Below, piece by piece: positions 25,922 through 33,900 of a DNA stretch of 64,000 nt. The stretch comes from Deinococcus ficus (GTDB lineage: Bacteria > Deinococcota > Deinococci > Deinococcales > Deinococcaceae): positions 496,001-560,000 of the forward strand of contig NZ_CP021082.1 of the NCBI RefSeq assembly GCF_003444775.1, read 5' to 3'. Numbering within the stretch: the first letter of the stretch is position 1; the number at the start of each line of letters is the position of its first letter. The notes beneath the pieces were generated by a model. The model searched no databases. It saw only the letters and a program-made list of their open reading frames with translations, and was not told where the DNA came from. A program made the translations under genes and the position numbers.

Positions 25922-26841
25922 AGGAGCGCGCCCTCCCGCAGGATGGCTGCCACCCGGCCGGTCTCCTCGGCGTTCAGCGGCAGGTTCGGGCGGTGCATGT
26001 GGTGGTGCGGGATCAAGCCCAGCAGCGTCATGGCGGTCTTGAACCCACCCACGCCGGACGCGCCGCCACTGGTGCGCGGCGTGCCCTGCAGCGCGACCGC
26101 GAACAGCCGGATCAGCCGCTCCTGAATGCTCCGCGCTGCCGTCCAGTCGCCGGCGCGGGCCGCGTCGTACAGCGCGACGTACCCCGCCGGGTCCACGTTC
26201 CCCAGCCCCGGCACGCAGCCGTGCGCGCCGACCTGGAGGGCGGTGTCCACCATCAGTTCGGACCCCGTGAACAGGCGGAAGTCCGGGTCGTCCTGGCATT
26301 CCACGGCCAGCAGGCGGAAGTTCGTGTCGTCTCCGCTGCTGTCCTTGAGGCCCTCGATCAGCCCTTCGGCGCGCAGGGCTTTCAGGGTGGCGCGCTCGAG
26401 CTTGACGTGCACGCACACGGGAATGTCGTACGCCATGATTGGCAGCGGCACCGCGTGGCGGATGGCGCGGAAGTGCTCGATGATCTCCGCCTGGCTGGTG
26501 CGGGCGTAGAAGGGCGCGGTGACGACCAGGCCGTCCGCGCCGGCCGCCTGCGCGTCGCGGGCGTGCCCGATCACGCGGTCGGTGGTGGGGTCGATCACGC
26601 CCGCGAGCAGCGGCACGCGCCCTGCCACCTCGTCCACCGCGATGCGCAGGACCTCGCGGCGCTGGGGGGCGTCCATGAACACCACCTCGCTGGTGGAGCC
26701 CAGCAGGAACAGGCCGTGCACGCCGCCGGCGAGCAGGTGCTGGATGACTCGGCGCAGGGCGGCCTCGTCGATCTGGTAGTCGGGCGTGAGGGGCGTGACG
26801 ACCGGCGGGATGATGCCGTGCAGGTGGGGGGTGGGGGTCAT
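25918..26841 (-). CDS. nanA: N-acetylneuraminate lyase-like protein (DapA/NanA family)
   Basis: This cytoplasmic class I aldolase (307 aa) is predicted to split sialic acid into ManNAc and pyruvate. It has GIIPPVVTPLTPDYQIDE, the active-site loop LLGSTSEVVFM (usually GSTGE in NanA), Tyr in MAYDIPV (about 140) and the Schiff-base Lys in IEGLKDSSGD (about 167). The Ser in place of Gly in the GSTGE loop is unusual, so a related keto-sugar acid aldolase role is possible. The neighbouring nanE, nanK and nanM genes favour the sialic-acid assignment. The start is ATG 26841, 35 bases after the permease gene. Confidence 0.82.
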   Translation of the reverse strand: MTPTPHLHGIIPPVVTPLTPDYQIDEAALRRVIQHLLAGGVHGLFLLGSTSEVVFMDAPQRREVLRIAVDEVAGRVPLLAGVIDPTTDRVIGHARDAQAAGADGLVVTAPFYARTSQAEIIEHFRAIRHAVPLPIMAYDIPVCVHVKLERATLKALRAEGLIEGLKDSSGDDTNFRLLAVECQDDPDFRLFTGSELMVDTALQVGAHGCVPGLGNVDPAGYVALYDAARAGDWTAARSIQERLIRLFAVALQGTPRTSGGASGVGGFKTAMTLLGLIPHHHMHRPNLPLNAEETGRVAAILREGALL

Positions 26842-26876
26842 GAGCGTCTCCAGGAGGGCAGGGGCGGGTGGGCGGG

Positions 26877-27752
26877 TCACTGGCGGGCCTTGGGGTCGAG
26901 GGCGTCCCGGAGGCCGTCGCCGAGGAAGTTGGTGGCGAGCACGGTCAGGACGATCAGGGCGCCGGCCGGCATCCACTGCCAGGGGTAGGCTTCCATGATC
27001 GTGATCTCCCGCGCGGTGCTGAGCAGGTTGCCCCAGCTGGCCTGCGGGGGTTGCACGCCCAGGCCCAGGAAGCTCAGGCCCGCCTCGGTGAGGATGGCGC
27101 TGGCCACGCCCAGGCTGACGAACACGACCAGCACGTCGATGACGTTCGGCAGGGCGTGCCTGAGCAGGATGCGGCGGTCGGTGGCGCCCAGGGCGCCGGC
27201 GGCCGCGATGAACTCCAGTTCGCGCACGGACAGCAGTTTGGCGCGGACCAGCCGCGCAGCGAGGGGCCAGCCGAGCAGGCCGATGATCAGGATGGTCTTG
27301 TCGATGCCGGGACCGATGATCGCCGCCAGGGTGAGCAGCACGATGATGCTGGGGAAGGTCATGACGATGTCCACGAAGCGCATGATCAGGTTGTCCACCC
27401 ACCCGCCGAAGTACCCGGCCAGGGCGCCGAGGGTGGTGCCGACCACGACCGAGATCAGGGTGCTGAGCAGGCCCACCATCAGGGACACGCGTCCGGCGCT
27501 GAAGGTCCGGGCGAACACGTCGCGGCCGGTGGGGTCGGTGCCCAGCCAGTGCTGCCCGCCGGGCGGCTGGTTGCGGGCCAGCAGGTCGATCTGGTCGGGT
27601 TTGAAGGGCGCGATCATGGGGCCCACGATCACCGACAGCAGGATCAGGCCGAGCAGCAGCAGGCCGATCACCGCCAGCCGGTGCCGGAAGAAGCGTTTGA
27701 CGGCCAGGGTGGTGGGGGTGCGGCGGGGGGCCGGGGCGAGCAGGGCGGTCAT
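26877..27752 (-). CDS. ABC transporter permease, DppC/OppC family, in the nan operon
   Basis: This inner-membrane permease (291 aa) has an N-terminal helix (FRHRLAVIGLLLLGLILLSV, about 27-46), five further helices, and the coupling loop EFIAAAGALGATDRRILLRHALPNV (read as REL-E-FIAAAGALGAT and LLRHALPN), which contacts the ATPase. It has the WLGTDPTGRDVF motif of DppC-type proteins. It pairs with the DppB-type permease just upstream (18-base gap). AAAGGAGCC precedes the start. No ATPase gene is in the operon. Confidence 0.93.
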   Translation of the reverse strand: MTALLAPAPRRTPTTLAVKRFFRHRLAVIGLLLLGLILLSVIVGPMIAPFKPDQIDLLARNQPPGGQHWLGTDPTGRDVFARTFSAGRVSLMVGLLSTLISVVVGTTLGALAGYFGGWVDNLIMRFVDIVMTFPSIIVLLTLAAIIGPGIDKTILIIGLLGWPLAARLVRAKLLSVRELEFIAAAGALGATDRRILLRHALPNVIDVLVVFVSLGVASAILTEAGLSFLGLGVQPPQASWGNLLSTAREITIMEAYPWQWMPAGALIVLTVLATNFLGDGLRDALDPKARQ

Positions 27753-27770
27753 CGGGGCAGGCTCCTTTGC

Positions 27771-28724
27771 TCAGCTGTAGCGGATGCGCGGGTCGATCGC
27801 GCCGTACAGCAGGTCCGTGATGAGGTTGGCGAGGAGGATCACCGTGGCGAGCACCAGCGTCGTGCCCATGATCATGGGGTAGTCGCGGGCGTCGATGGCG
27901 TCGAGGTACAGCTGTCCGGTGCCGGGCCAGGAGAAGATGCTCTCCAGGAACACCGCGCCGCCGATCAGGTTCGCGACGTTCGCTCCGATCACGGTGATTA
28001 CCGGAATCAGGGCGTTGCGCAGGACGTGCTTGCTGACCACCCGGGCGTACGGTACGCCCTTGGCGCTCGCGGTCCGCACGTAGTCCTGGAAGACGACTTC
28101 CAGCACGCTGGAGCGCGTGTAGCGCATCAGCACGGCCACGTACGTCACCGAGAGGATCGAGGCCGGCAGGATCAGGTGCCGGAGGATGTCCAGGGCGCCG
28201 CCGTCTCCGGGCGTCTGGTACCCGCCGGCGGGAAACCACTTGAGTTTCAGCGCGAAGACGTACATGCCCAGCAGTCCCGCCAGGAAGGCCGGGGTGGAGA
28301 TGCCCAGGAACGCCAGGAAGGTCAGGCCGTTGTCCAGCGCGGTGTAGCGCTTCACGGCGGCCAGCACGCCGAAGAACACGCCCAGGGTCACGCCGAGCGT
28401 CATACCCAGGCCCATCAGCAGCAGCGTCGGCGGCAGGCGGCGGGCGATCTCGGTGGAGACGCGCTCGCCGTTCTTGATGCGGTAGCCCAGGTCGCCCTGC
28501 ACGGCCCGGCCCAGCCAGCGCACGTACTGCACGGGCTTGGGCTGGTCAAGGCCGAGGTCCTGGCGGATGATCTCCCGTTGCTGGGCGCTGACGACCTGAT
28601 CCGGGGGGATGTACGCGTCCAGGGGATCGCCGGGCGTGAACTGCAGCATCGTGAAGATGATGGCGGTGATCACCAGCAGCAACGGAATGGTGGTCAGGAG
28701 CCGCCGGATGACGTAGGTTCCCAT
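27771..28724 (-). CDS. ABC transporter permease, DppB/OppB family, in the nan operon
   Basis: This inner-membrane permease (317 aa) begins with a membrane helix (TTIPLLLVITAIIFTMLQFTPGDP; in parts LLLVITAIIFTML and FTPGDPLDAY), the usual DppB start. The coupling loop reads YVRTASAKGVPYARVVSKH and is followed by VLRNALIPVITVIG. There are six predicted membrane segments. With DppC and the binding protein it forms the translocation path for the predicted sialic-acid importer. AAGGAGGGC precedes the ATG. Confidence 0.93.
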   Translation of the reverse strand: MGTYVIRRLLTTIPLLLVITAIIFTMLQFTPGDPLDAYIPPDQVVSAQQREIIRQDLGLDQPKPVQYVRWLGRAVQGDLGYRIKNGERVSTEIARRLPPTLLLMGLGMTLGVTLGVFFGVLAAVKRYTALDNGLTFLAFLGISTPAFLAGLLGMYVFALKLKWFPAGGYQTPGDGGALDILRHLILPASILSVTYVAVLMRYTRSSVLEVVFQDYVRTASAKGVPYARVVSKHVLRNALIPVITVIGANVANLIGGAVFLESIFSWPGTGQLYLDAIDARDYPMIMGTTLVLATVILLANLITDLLYGAIDPRIRYS

Positions 28725-28821
28725 GTTCTTCGCCCTCCTTCGGGACGGGGGTGCCGGCCGGGGCGCGGCGGACTGACGGCGGGGGTGGACCCGGCCCGTC
28801 CAGTTCGCCGCGCAGGGCGGG

Positions 28822-30354
28822 TTACTTGATGTCCCAGAGGTGGGCCTGGTCGTCGTAGCGGCCGCCGCCGGGGGCGGGCGTCCAGACGAAGTTCACCAGG
28901 TCCTTGCTCGCGCCACCGAAGCGCTTGGCAGTCCAGAGCATGCCCCACGGCAGCTGCTGGTTCACGAGGCTGCACATGTTCTGGTACGCCTTGGTGCGGG
29001 TGGCGGCGGCGGTGGTTTCCTGCGCCTGCTCGAACAGCCGGTCCAGGGCGGGGAGTTTCACGCGCATGCGGTTGGTGCCGTTGGGCGGCATGAAGTCCGA
29101 GTGCATGCTGGGATACAGCGTGTCGGGGTCCGGGCCGTTGCCGATGCCGGCGTACACCAGCGAGAAGCCCGTGCCGCTGGTCGCCTGGTTGTACGAGGGC
29201 GTGTCCAGGAAACGCGGGGTGATCTTGAGCCCCACCTGCGCGAACATCTGCTGCAGGGTCACCAGGACGTCCTTGCTGAGCTGGTCGTTGTAGTAGGTGA
29301 TCACCTCGACGTTCTGGCTGGTGTTCCAGCCGGCGGCCTGCAGCAGCTGCCTCGCCTTGGCGGGGTCGTAGGCGTAGCGGTTCAGGTTCTTGGGCACGTA
29401 CTTGCTGTTCGTGACAGGGCAGTAGGCCGGTTCGGCGCCGCCGCCGTACAGCTGCTTGATGATGGCGTTGCGGTCGATGGCGTGCAGCATGGCCTGCCGG
29501 ACGCGGACGTCCTTGAACTGGTCGCTGGCGTTGTTGAAGCCCAGGTAGTTGGCGACCTGGCTGGGCCCGCTGATGATGTTCACGCTGCTGCCGCCGAACG
29601 TCTTGGTGTCGTCCAGGGTCAGGTACGTGAAGTCGATGTTGCCGCTTTTCAGGGCCAGCACCGCCGCGGCCTGCTCCTTGAAGTAGCGGTTGACGAGCCG
29701 GTCGACCTTCGGTTTGCCCTTGTAGTATTCGGGGTTGGCCTTGAGTTCCACGTACTGGTCGGGCACGTACCGGCTCCACATGAAGGGCCCCGTGCCGACG
29801 GGGTCGGTGCGCCACCAGCTGGACGTGCGCAGCTCCCGGGCGGGGATCTTGGCGAGGGCGTGCTCGGGGAGGATCATGAAGCTCGTCAGGGCGTCCAGCA
29901 GCGCGGCATTGGGTTTGCTGAGGGTCAGGATGACCGTGCGGGCGTTCGGCGTCTGGATGCTCTTGATGTTCCCGAATTTCGCGGCGAAGGCGCTGCCGGA
30001 ATCGGGGTTGTTGGCGAGGTCCAGGCTGAACTTCACGTCCTTGCTGGTGAAGGGCCTGCCGTCATGCCACTTCACGCCGGTGCGCAGCACGAAGGTGTAC
30101 TTCTTCCCGCCGTCGCCGACCACCCAGGAACTGGCGAGGTCGCCGCTGATCTTCTTGAAGCCCACGTCGTACAGCACCAGGGTGGAGTAGTACTTGTTCA
30201 GCCACGTGAACCCGGCCGTGTTGGTCAGGGGGTTGAACAGCTGCGGGGAGCCGCCGGGGCCCTGGTCGAAGGCGCCGGTGATGACCTTGTCTGCCGAGGC
30301 GGTCCCGAGGGTGGACAGGGCGAGGGTAAGGGCCAGCGCGGTGCGTTTGAACAT
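28822..30354 (-). CDS. Peptide/nickel-type ABC substrate-binding protein (SBP family 5) in the nan operon
   Basis: This periplasmic binding protein has 510 aa from ATG 30354 (AAGGAGTGACC upstream; a GTG two codons earlier falls inside the ribosome site). The signal peptide ends TASA (about 21). SBP_5 features include YTFVLRTGVKWHDGRPFTSKDVKFS (in parts LRTGVKWHDG and FTSKDVKFS), DPVGTGPFMW, VRQAMLHAIDRNAII and a C-terminal LVNFVWTPAPGG. In Haemophilus ducreyi a peptide-type ABC system (SatABCD) imports sialic acid, so this binding protein is predicted to bind sialic acid or a related nonulosonate. The ligand is inferred. Confidence 0.9.
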   Translation of the reverse strand: MFKRTALALTLALSTLGTASADKVITGAFDQGPGGSPQLFNPLTNTAGFTWLNKYYSTLVLYDVGFKKISGDLASSWVVGDGGKKYTFVLRTGVKWHDGRPFTSKDVKFSLDLANNPDSGSAFAAKFGNIKSIQTPNARTVILTLSKPNAALLDALTSFMILPEHALAKIPARELRTSSWWRTDPVGTGPFMWSRYVPDQYVELKANPEYYKGKPKVDRLVNRYFKEQAAAVLALKSGNIDFTYLTLDDTKTFGGSSVNIISGPSQVANYLGFNNASDQFKDVRVRQAMLHAIDRNAIIKQLYGGGAEPAYCPVTNSKYVPKNLNRYAYDPAKARQLLQAAGWNTSQNVEVITYYNDQLSKDVLVTLQQMFAQVGLKITPRFLDTPSYNQATSGTGFSLVYAGIGNGPDPDTLYPSMHSDFMPPNGTNRMRVKLPALDRLFEQAQETTAAATRTKAYQNMCSLVNQQLPWGMLWTAKRFGGASKDLVNFVWTPAPGGGRYDDQAHLWDIK

Positions 30355-30376
30355 GGTCACTCCTTGGGCGTGGGAC

Positions 30377-31096
30377 TCAGGGTGCGGGGGTGGGCTGAAC
30401 GTCGGTCACGAGTGGGGTGGACGGCGTGGCGAGGCGTTCGTTGATCTGCTGGAAGTGCGTGCGCATGGCCTGCGTCACCCGGGCCGGCTTCTTCAGGCGC
30501 AGCGCCTCGACGATGGCCATGTGGTCCTGCGCGGTCTGCTCAAGGTTCCAGTGGGTGACGCCGGCGCTGCCGTGCAGGCGGCGGAAGACTTCCCAGAACA
30601 GCTCCACGAGGCGGTTGAGGAAGAGGTTGTTGAGGGGGCGGTACAGCTCCAGGTGGAACTCGCGGTCCTCGTCCTCGAAGGTTTCGCCGGCCCGGGCCTT
30701 GTCGATCATCTGCTGGGCGAGGCGGTGCAGGTGCTCGATCTGGGCGGGGGTGGTGTGGGTCACGACCATGCCGATCAGGCCCTCTTCCAGGGCGGTGCGC
30801 ACCTGAAGCAGGTCGCGCAGGGATTTGCCGTCGCTGGCGAAGGAGTAGGGAAGGTTCTCGAAGATGCTGTCGAAGGTGAACGCCTTGACGTACAGCCCCT
30901 CGCCCTGCCGGGCTTCGAGGATGCCGACGGCCTCCAGTGTTTTCACGCCTTCGCGCAGGGAGAGGCGGCTCATGCCCATGTCCCTGGCGAGCTGGCCTTC
31001 GGAGGGCAGCAGGTCGCCGGGACGCAGGCGGTGTTCTTCGATGTAGCGTTTGATTGCGATCTGGGCCTGGCGGTAGGCCGGGACTTTCGGAGCCAT
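30377..31096 (-). CDS. GntR-family (FadR/FCD type) regulator, first gene of the nan operon
   Basis: This DNA-binding regulator has 239 aa. The winged helix spans about 8-75 (LLPSEGQLARDMGMSRLSLREGVKTLEAVGILEA, in parts LARDMGMSRLSLREGV and LEAVGILEARQG). An all-helical FCD ligand domain follows (about 85-230), with LEEGLIGMVVTHTTP and EFHLELYRPLNNLFLNRLVELF. NanR of E. coli is also a FadR/FCD-type regulator that senses sialic acid. The operator at 31131-31146 lies between its promoter and start, so it probably represses itself and the whole operon. The binding-protein gene follows by 22 bases. GAGGGGGAT precedes the ATG. Confidence 0.9.
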   Translation of the reverse strand: MAPKVPAYRQAQIAIKRYIEEHRLRPGDLLPSEGQLARDMGMSRLSLREGVKTLEAVGILEARQGEGLYVKAFTFDSIFENLPYSFASDGKSLRDLLQVRTALEEGLIGMVVTHTTPAQIEHLHRLAQQMIDKARAGETFEDEDREFHLELYRPLNNLFLNRLVELFWEVFRRLHGSAGVTHWNLEQTAQDHMAIVEALRLKKPARVTQAMRTHFQQINERLATPSTPLVTDVQPTPAP

Positions 31097-31130
31097 GCAT
31101 CCCCCTCAACAGCCAGAGTGGCTGTTTGAA

Positions 31131-31146
31131 ATCAGATATCTGATAA
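31131..31146 (-). promoter_or_regulatory. Operator of the nan operon
   Basis: ATCAGATATCTGAT (31131-31144) is a perfect 14-base palindrome. On the minus strand TTATCAGATATCT (31146-31134) is identical to the 13 bases at 31314-31326 before nanM. It lies 8 bases downstream of the -10 box. Confidence 0.8.
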
Positions 31147-31154
31147 GTGATCTG

Positions 31155-31183
31155 AGCATAGGCACCCTGTGTCCTCCCGTCAA
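31155..31183 (-). promoter_or_regulatory. Sigma70-type promoter of the nan operon
   Basis: On the minus strand TTGACG (31183-31178), a 17-base spacer and TATGCT (31160-31155), followed closely by the operator. Confidence 0.75.
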
Positions 31184-31266
31184 GGGGTGCGGACGCAGAG
31201 TGCCTGGAAATGTCCTCTGCGTTCTATGCAGATGACTTCGGTACGAATCGGCGGGCGGCTGCCGGT

Positions 31267-31295
31267 TTGACAGTTCCTGCGCGGCTCAGTACCAT
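31267..31295 (+). promoter_or_regulatory. Sigma70-type promoter of nanM
   Basis: TTGACA (31267-31272), a 17-base spacer and TACCAT (31290-31295). The operator begins 18 bases after the -10 box, 10 bases (one helical turn) further than in the divergent nan promoter. Confidence 0.75.
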
Positions 31296-31313
31296 GCGCC
31301 CTGTCACAACTAC

Positions 31314-31326
31314 TTATCAGATATCT
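31314..31326 (+). promoter_or_regulatory. Operator of nanM
   Basis: TTATCAGATATCT is identical over 13 bases to the site before the GntR gene. The palindrome is less complete on its right side (TAACATC follows), so binding may be weaker there. Confidence 0.75.
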
Positions 31327-31373
31327 AACATCTGAACACCCAGGCGTTTTGCGTTCGACCCGAGGAGGTCCAC

Positions 31374-32498
31374 ATGAAAACCGCAGCCCTGTCCCTCGCC
31401 CTGATCAGCACCGCCGCCGCTCAGGGCGCCACCTACCCTGACCTGCCCGTTCCCCTCAAGAACGGCGTGGGCGGCCTGATCGGCACCACCATCTACGCCG
31501 GACTCGGCACCGCCGGCCAGAAGTTCTACGCGATGGACCTCTCCCGTCCCGAGCGCGCCTGGACCGAGGTGGCCCCCTTCCCGGACGCCGCCCGGGATCA
31601 GGCCGCCGCCGCCGCCGTCAACGGCAAGCTCTACGTCTTCGGCGGCCTCGGCAAGTCCACGCCCGACGCGACCACCGCGCTGTTCAACCAGGTGCACGTC
31701 TACGACCCGGTCACGAACATCTGGACCCTGCTGGCCACCCGGGCGCCCCGCGAGGTGTCCGGCGGGGCCGCCGTCACCCAGGGCGACCGCATCCTGCTCT
31801 TCGGGGGCGTGAACCGCAACATCTTCGACGGCTACTTCAAGGACCTCGCCGCCGCCGGCAGCGACAAGACCCGCAGCGACGCCGTGTCGCTCGCCTACTT
31901 CACCCAGCGCCCGCAGGACTACTTCTTTTCCAGGGACCTCCAGGCCTACCACCCTGCGACCAACACCTGGCAGTCCCTGGGCGTGGTGCCGTTCAGCGGC
32001 CGGGCCGGCGCTGCCATGCACCTGACCGGCACCACCCTCACCGTCATGAACGGCGAGCAGAAACCGGGCCTGCGCACCGCCGCCGCCCACCAGGCCCAGG
32101 TCACCCCGGCCGACGTGACCTGGCGTGACCTCCCGGACCTGCCCCCCGCCACCGCCGGACAGGTGCAGGAGGGACTCGCCGGCGCGTACACCGGGCACAG
32201 CGGCGGCGCCCTGCTGCTCGCCGGCGGCACGAACTTCCCCGGCAGCACCGCGCAGTTCGCCCGCGGCACCCTGTACGCGCACGAGGGCCTCACGAAAACC
32301 TGGCACAGCACCGTGTACGCCCTGCGCGGCGGCCGCTGGACCGTCGCCGGGCAACTGCCCCAGGCGCAGGGCCACGGCGTGAGCGTCCAGTACGGCGACG
32401 AACTCCTCCTGATCGGTGGAGAGACCACGGGCGGCGCGGCCAGTGCGAAGGTCCTGTCCCTGCGCCTTCAGGACGGACAGCTTCAGACCACCGACTGA
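31374..32498 (+). CDS. nanM: N-acetylneuraminate epimerase, secreted Kelch-type
   Basis: This mutarotase (374 aa) has a signal peptide ending AQGA (about 19). It converts alpha- to beta-N-acetylneuraminate in the periplasm, speeding uptake. The six-bladed Kelch propeller carries motifs very close to E. coli NanM: GGLIGTTIYAGLG, LYVFGGLGKS, LLFGGVNRNIFDGYFKDL, PQDYFFSRDLQAYHP, MNGEQKPGLRT, LLLAGGTNFPGS, YAHEGLTK and LLLIGGET. GAGGAGG lies before the ATG. It is divergent from the nan operon and has the same operator, so both should respond to one regulator. Confidence 0.93.
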   Translation: MKTAALSLALISTAAAQGATYPDLPVPLKNGVGGLIGTTIYAGLGTAGQKFYAMDLSRPERAWTEVAPFPDAARDQAAAAAVNGKLYVFGGLGKSTPDATTALFNQVHVYDPVTNIWTLLATRAPREVSGGAAVTQGDRILLFGGVNRNIFDGYFKDLAAAGSDKTRSDAVSLAYFTQRPQDYFFSRDLQAYHPATNTWQSLGVVPFSGRAGAAMHLTGTTLTVMNGEQKPGLRTAAAHQAQVTPADVTWRDLPDLPPATAGQVQEGLAGAYTGHSGGALLLAGGTNFPGSTAQFARGTLYAHEGLTKTWHSTVYALRGGRWTVAGQLPQAQGHGVSVQYGDELLLIGGETTGGAASAKVLSLRLQDGQLQTTD

Positions 32499-32526
32499 CT
32501 CCTGAACCCGTCCGGACCTCCCTCCC

Positions 32527-32553
32527 CAGGACCGCCGCACTCCGGCGGTCCTG
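32527..32553 (+). terminator. Terminator after nanM
   Basis: CAGGACCGCCG (32527-32537) pairs with CGGCGGTCCTG (32543-32553) around 5 bases, 28 bases after the nanM stop. Confidence 0.7.
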
Positions 32554-32613
32554 TTCGCCGTACTCCAGGCACGGGGGACTGGGGAGAAACGAGGCGCCAT
32601 CACCTCCCCGGGC

Positions 32614-32643
32614 TTGACCTTCCTGCTGCGGGAACGCTTAGCG
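32614..32643 (+). promoter_or_regulatory. Candidate MerR-type promoter
   Basis: TTGACC (32614-32619), an 18-base spacer and TTAGCG (32638-32643). The spacer is longer than the ideal 17, as in promoters activated by MerR proteins, and ACGCTTAGCGT (32634-32644) is palindromic. The start codon is only 9 bases after the -10 box, so the transcript would be almost leaderless. Confidence 0.45.
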
Positions 32644-32652
32644 TGCAGGGGC

Positions 32653-33450
32653 ATGCACGGACGCCTGATCATCTCCCGCTTCGCCCTGCTCACGGGCCTG
32701 CCGGCCAAGACGCTGCGGTACTACGACGAGATCGGCCTGCTCCGCCCGCAGTGGGTGGACGAGGACAGCGCCTACCGGTACTACAGCGTCACTCAGGTCA
32801 GCCTGGGCATCCGCATCCGGCGGTGGCGGGAACTGGGGCTGTCCCTGGACGCCGTCCGCCGTCTGCTGGACACGCCGGACCAGGCCGGTGACGTCCTGCG
32901 GGAGCACGAACACCGCCTTCGCCAGGAGATCGAGCAGCGCGAACGCGCCCTCCTCGCCCTTCACCTCGCCCTTCAGGAGGCCCCCATGAACTACCGCCTT
33001 GAACACCTGCCCGCCCAGCAGACCCTCTGCATCCACACCTCGCTCCAGCCGCCCCACTACGAGGTCATTCCCGAGGCCCTGCAGGAACTGATGGCCTACT
33101 GCCGCACCCGGGGGTACGCGCCCCACGCGCCCAGCTTCTTCGTGCACCACAGTGAACAGCAGGTGGTGGACGTCTGCGTGCCGGTCGCCGGCCACGCCGA
33201 GCCGCACGGCCGGATCGAGGTGCGCACCTTCGAGGGCGGCCCGGCCTTCATCGGGCGGTTCGTGGGCCCGTACGACAGGACCGGCGCGGCCTACACCCTG
33301 GTCGTCGAGGAAGCCCTGCGCCGGGGCCTGCCCATCACCGGCGTCACCGCGGAAATCTACGTGAAGAGCGTGCCGCACACCCCCGACCCGAACGCCTACG
33401 AAACCGACATCGCTTTCTTCCTGCAGCCGGACCCGGAGCCGCTGGCCTGA
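32653..33450 (+). CDS. MerR-family regulator with GyrI-like effector-binding domain (BmrR/BltR type)
   Basis: This regulator has 265 aa from ATG 32653. The N-terminal MerR winged helix (about 5-75) reads [23 protein letters not shown] in parts ([15 protein letters not shown]) with [14 protein letters not shown] and a dimerisation helix rich in Glu/Arg (about 80-108). The C-terminal GyrI-like domain (about 112-262) contains [21 protein letters not shown] and [14 protein letters not shown], the pocket that binds bulky cations or lipophilic drugs. Such proteins activate efflux or detoxification genes. No transporter gene is next to it, so the target may be itself or a distant gene. Confidence 0.9.
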   Translation: MHGRLIISRFALLTGLPAKTLRYYDEIGLLRPQWVDEDSAYRYYSVTQVSLGIRIRRWRELGLSLDAVRRLLDTPDQAGDVLREHEHRLRQEIEQRERALLALHLALQEAPMNYRLEHLPAQQTLCIHTSLQPPHYEVIPEALQELMAYCRTRGYAPHAPSFFVHHSEQQVVDVCVPVAGHAEPHGRIEVRTFEGGPAFIGRFVGPYDRTGAAYTLVVEEALRRGLPITGVTAEIYVKSVPHTPDPNAYETDIAFFLQPDPEPLA

Positions 33451-33528
33451 GCCGGTTCATGGAGAAAAGGGGTCACTTCGACTGGAGCGGGCTCATCCGT
33501 TTCACTGCCTGGGATCTACGCTGGGACG

Positions 33529-33804
33529 ATGCGGACCATCTACATCCAGGTGAACGGCGGGGCCCTGCAGCATGTCGAGGCGCAGGACGCCGGGCATCTG
33601 ACGGACCTGGCGGGGGCGTATTTCCACTCCCCGGCCAGCGAGGCCGACGCGGCAGAGTTCGCCCGGGCCGTGTGGGACGAGGGCTTTTCCACGTGCGTGT
33701 CGTCGATGCTGGGGGGCAGCCGGGTGTGGGTGATCGTGGGCAGCGATGACCGGGAGCGCATCGAGGCGTACCAGGCGCAGGCCGAAGCCCCGCACTCGCC
33801 GTAA
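33529..33804 (+). CDS. Small hypothetical protein
   Basis: This 91-residue protein is not one I recognise. It starts MRTIYIQVNGGALQHVEAQD, is acidic, and has no signal peptide or membrane segment. It has one Cys and predicted mixed alpha/beta character (YIQVNGG at the start, VWVIVGSDDRERIEAYQAQ at the end). The frame has normal third-position GC bias for this region. TACGCT about 8 bases before the ATG could be a -10 box of a leaderless transcript. It stands alone between the MerR gene and the channel gene. Confidence 0.6.
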   Translation: MRTIYIQVNGGALQHVEAQDAGHLTDLAGAYFHSPASEADAAEFARAVWDEGFSTCVSSMLGGSRVWVIVGSDDRERIEAYQAQAEAPHSP

Positions 33805-33900
33805 CCGTGCGCCCGCCCGGGTGTTCACAGGCCACCCTTTGACCCGTGCCCAGGGCGCCGCTGCCGGGTCAGCGGGATGAAGTAGCGTGAGGGCACGCCC

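Noticed and set aside
25918..28239. A 773-residue minus-strand frame containing NanA
   Set aside because: The first 465 residues are an out-of-frame shadow of the permease genes; only the part from ATG 26841 is NanA-like.
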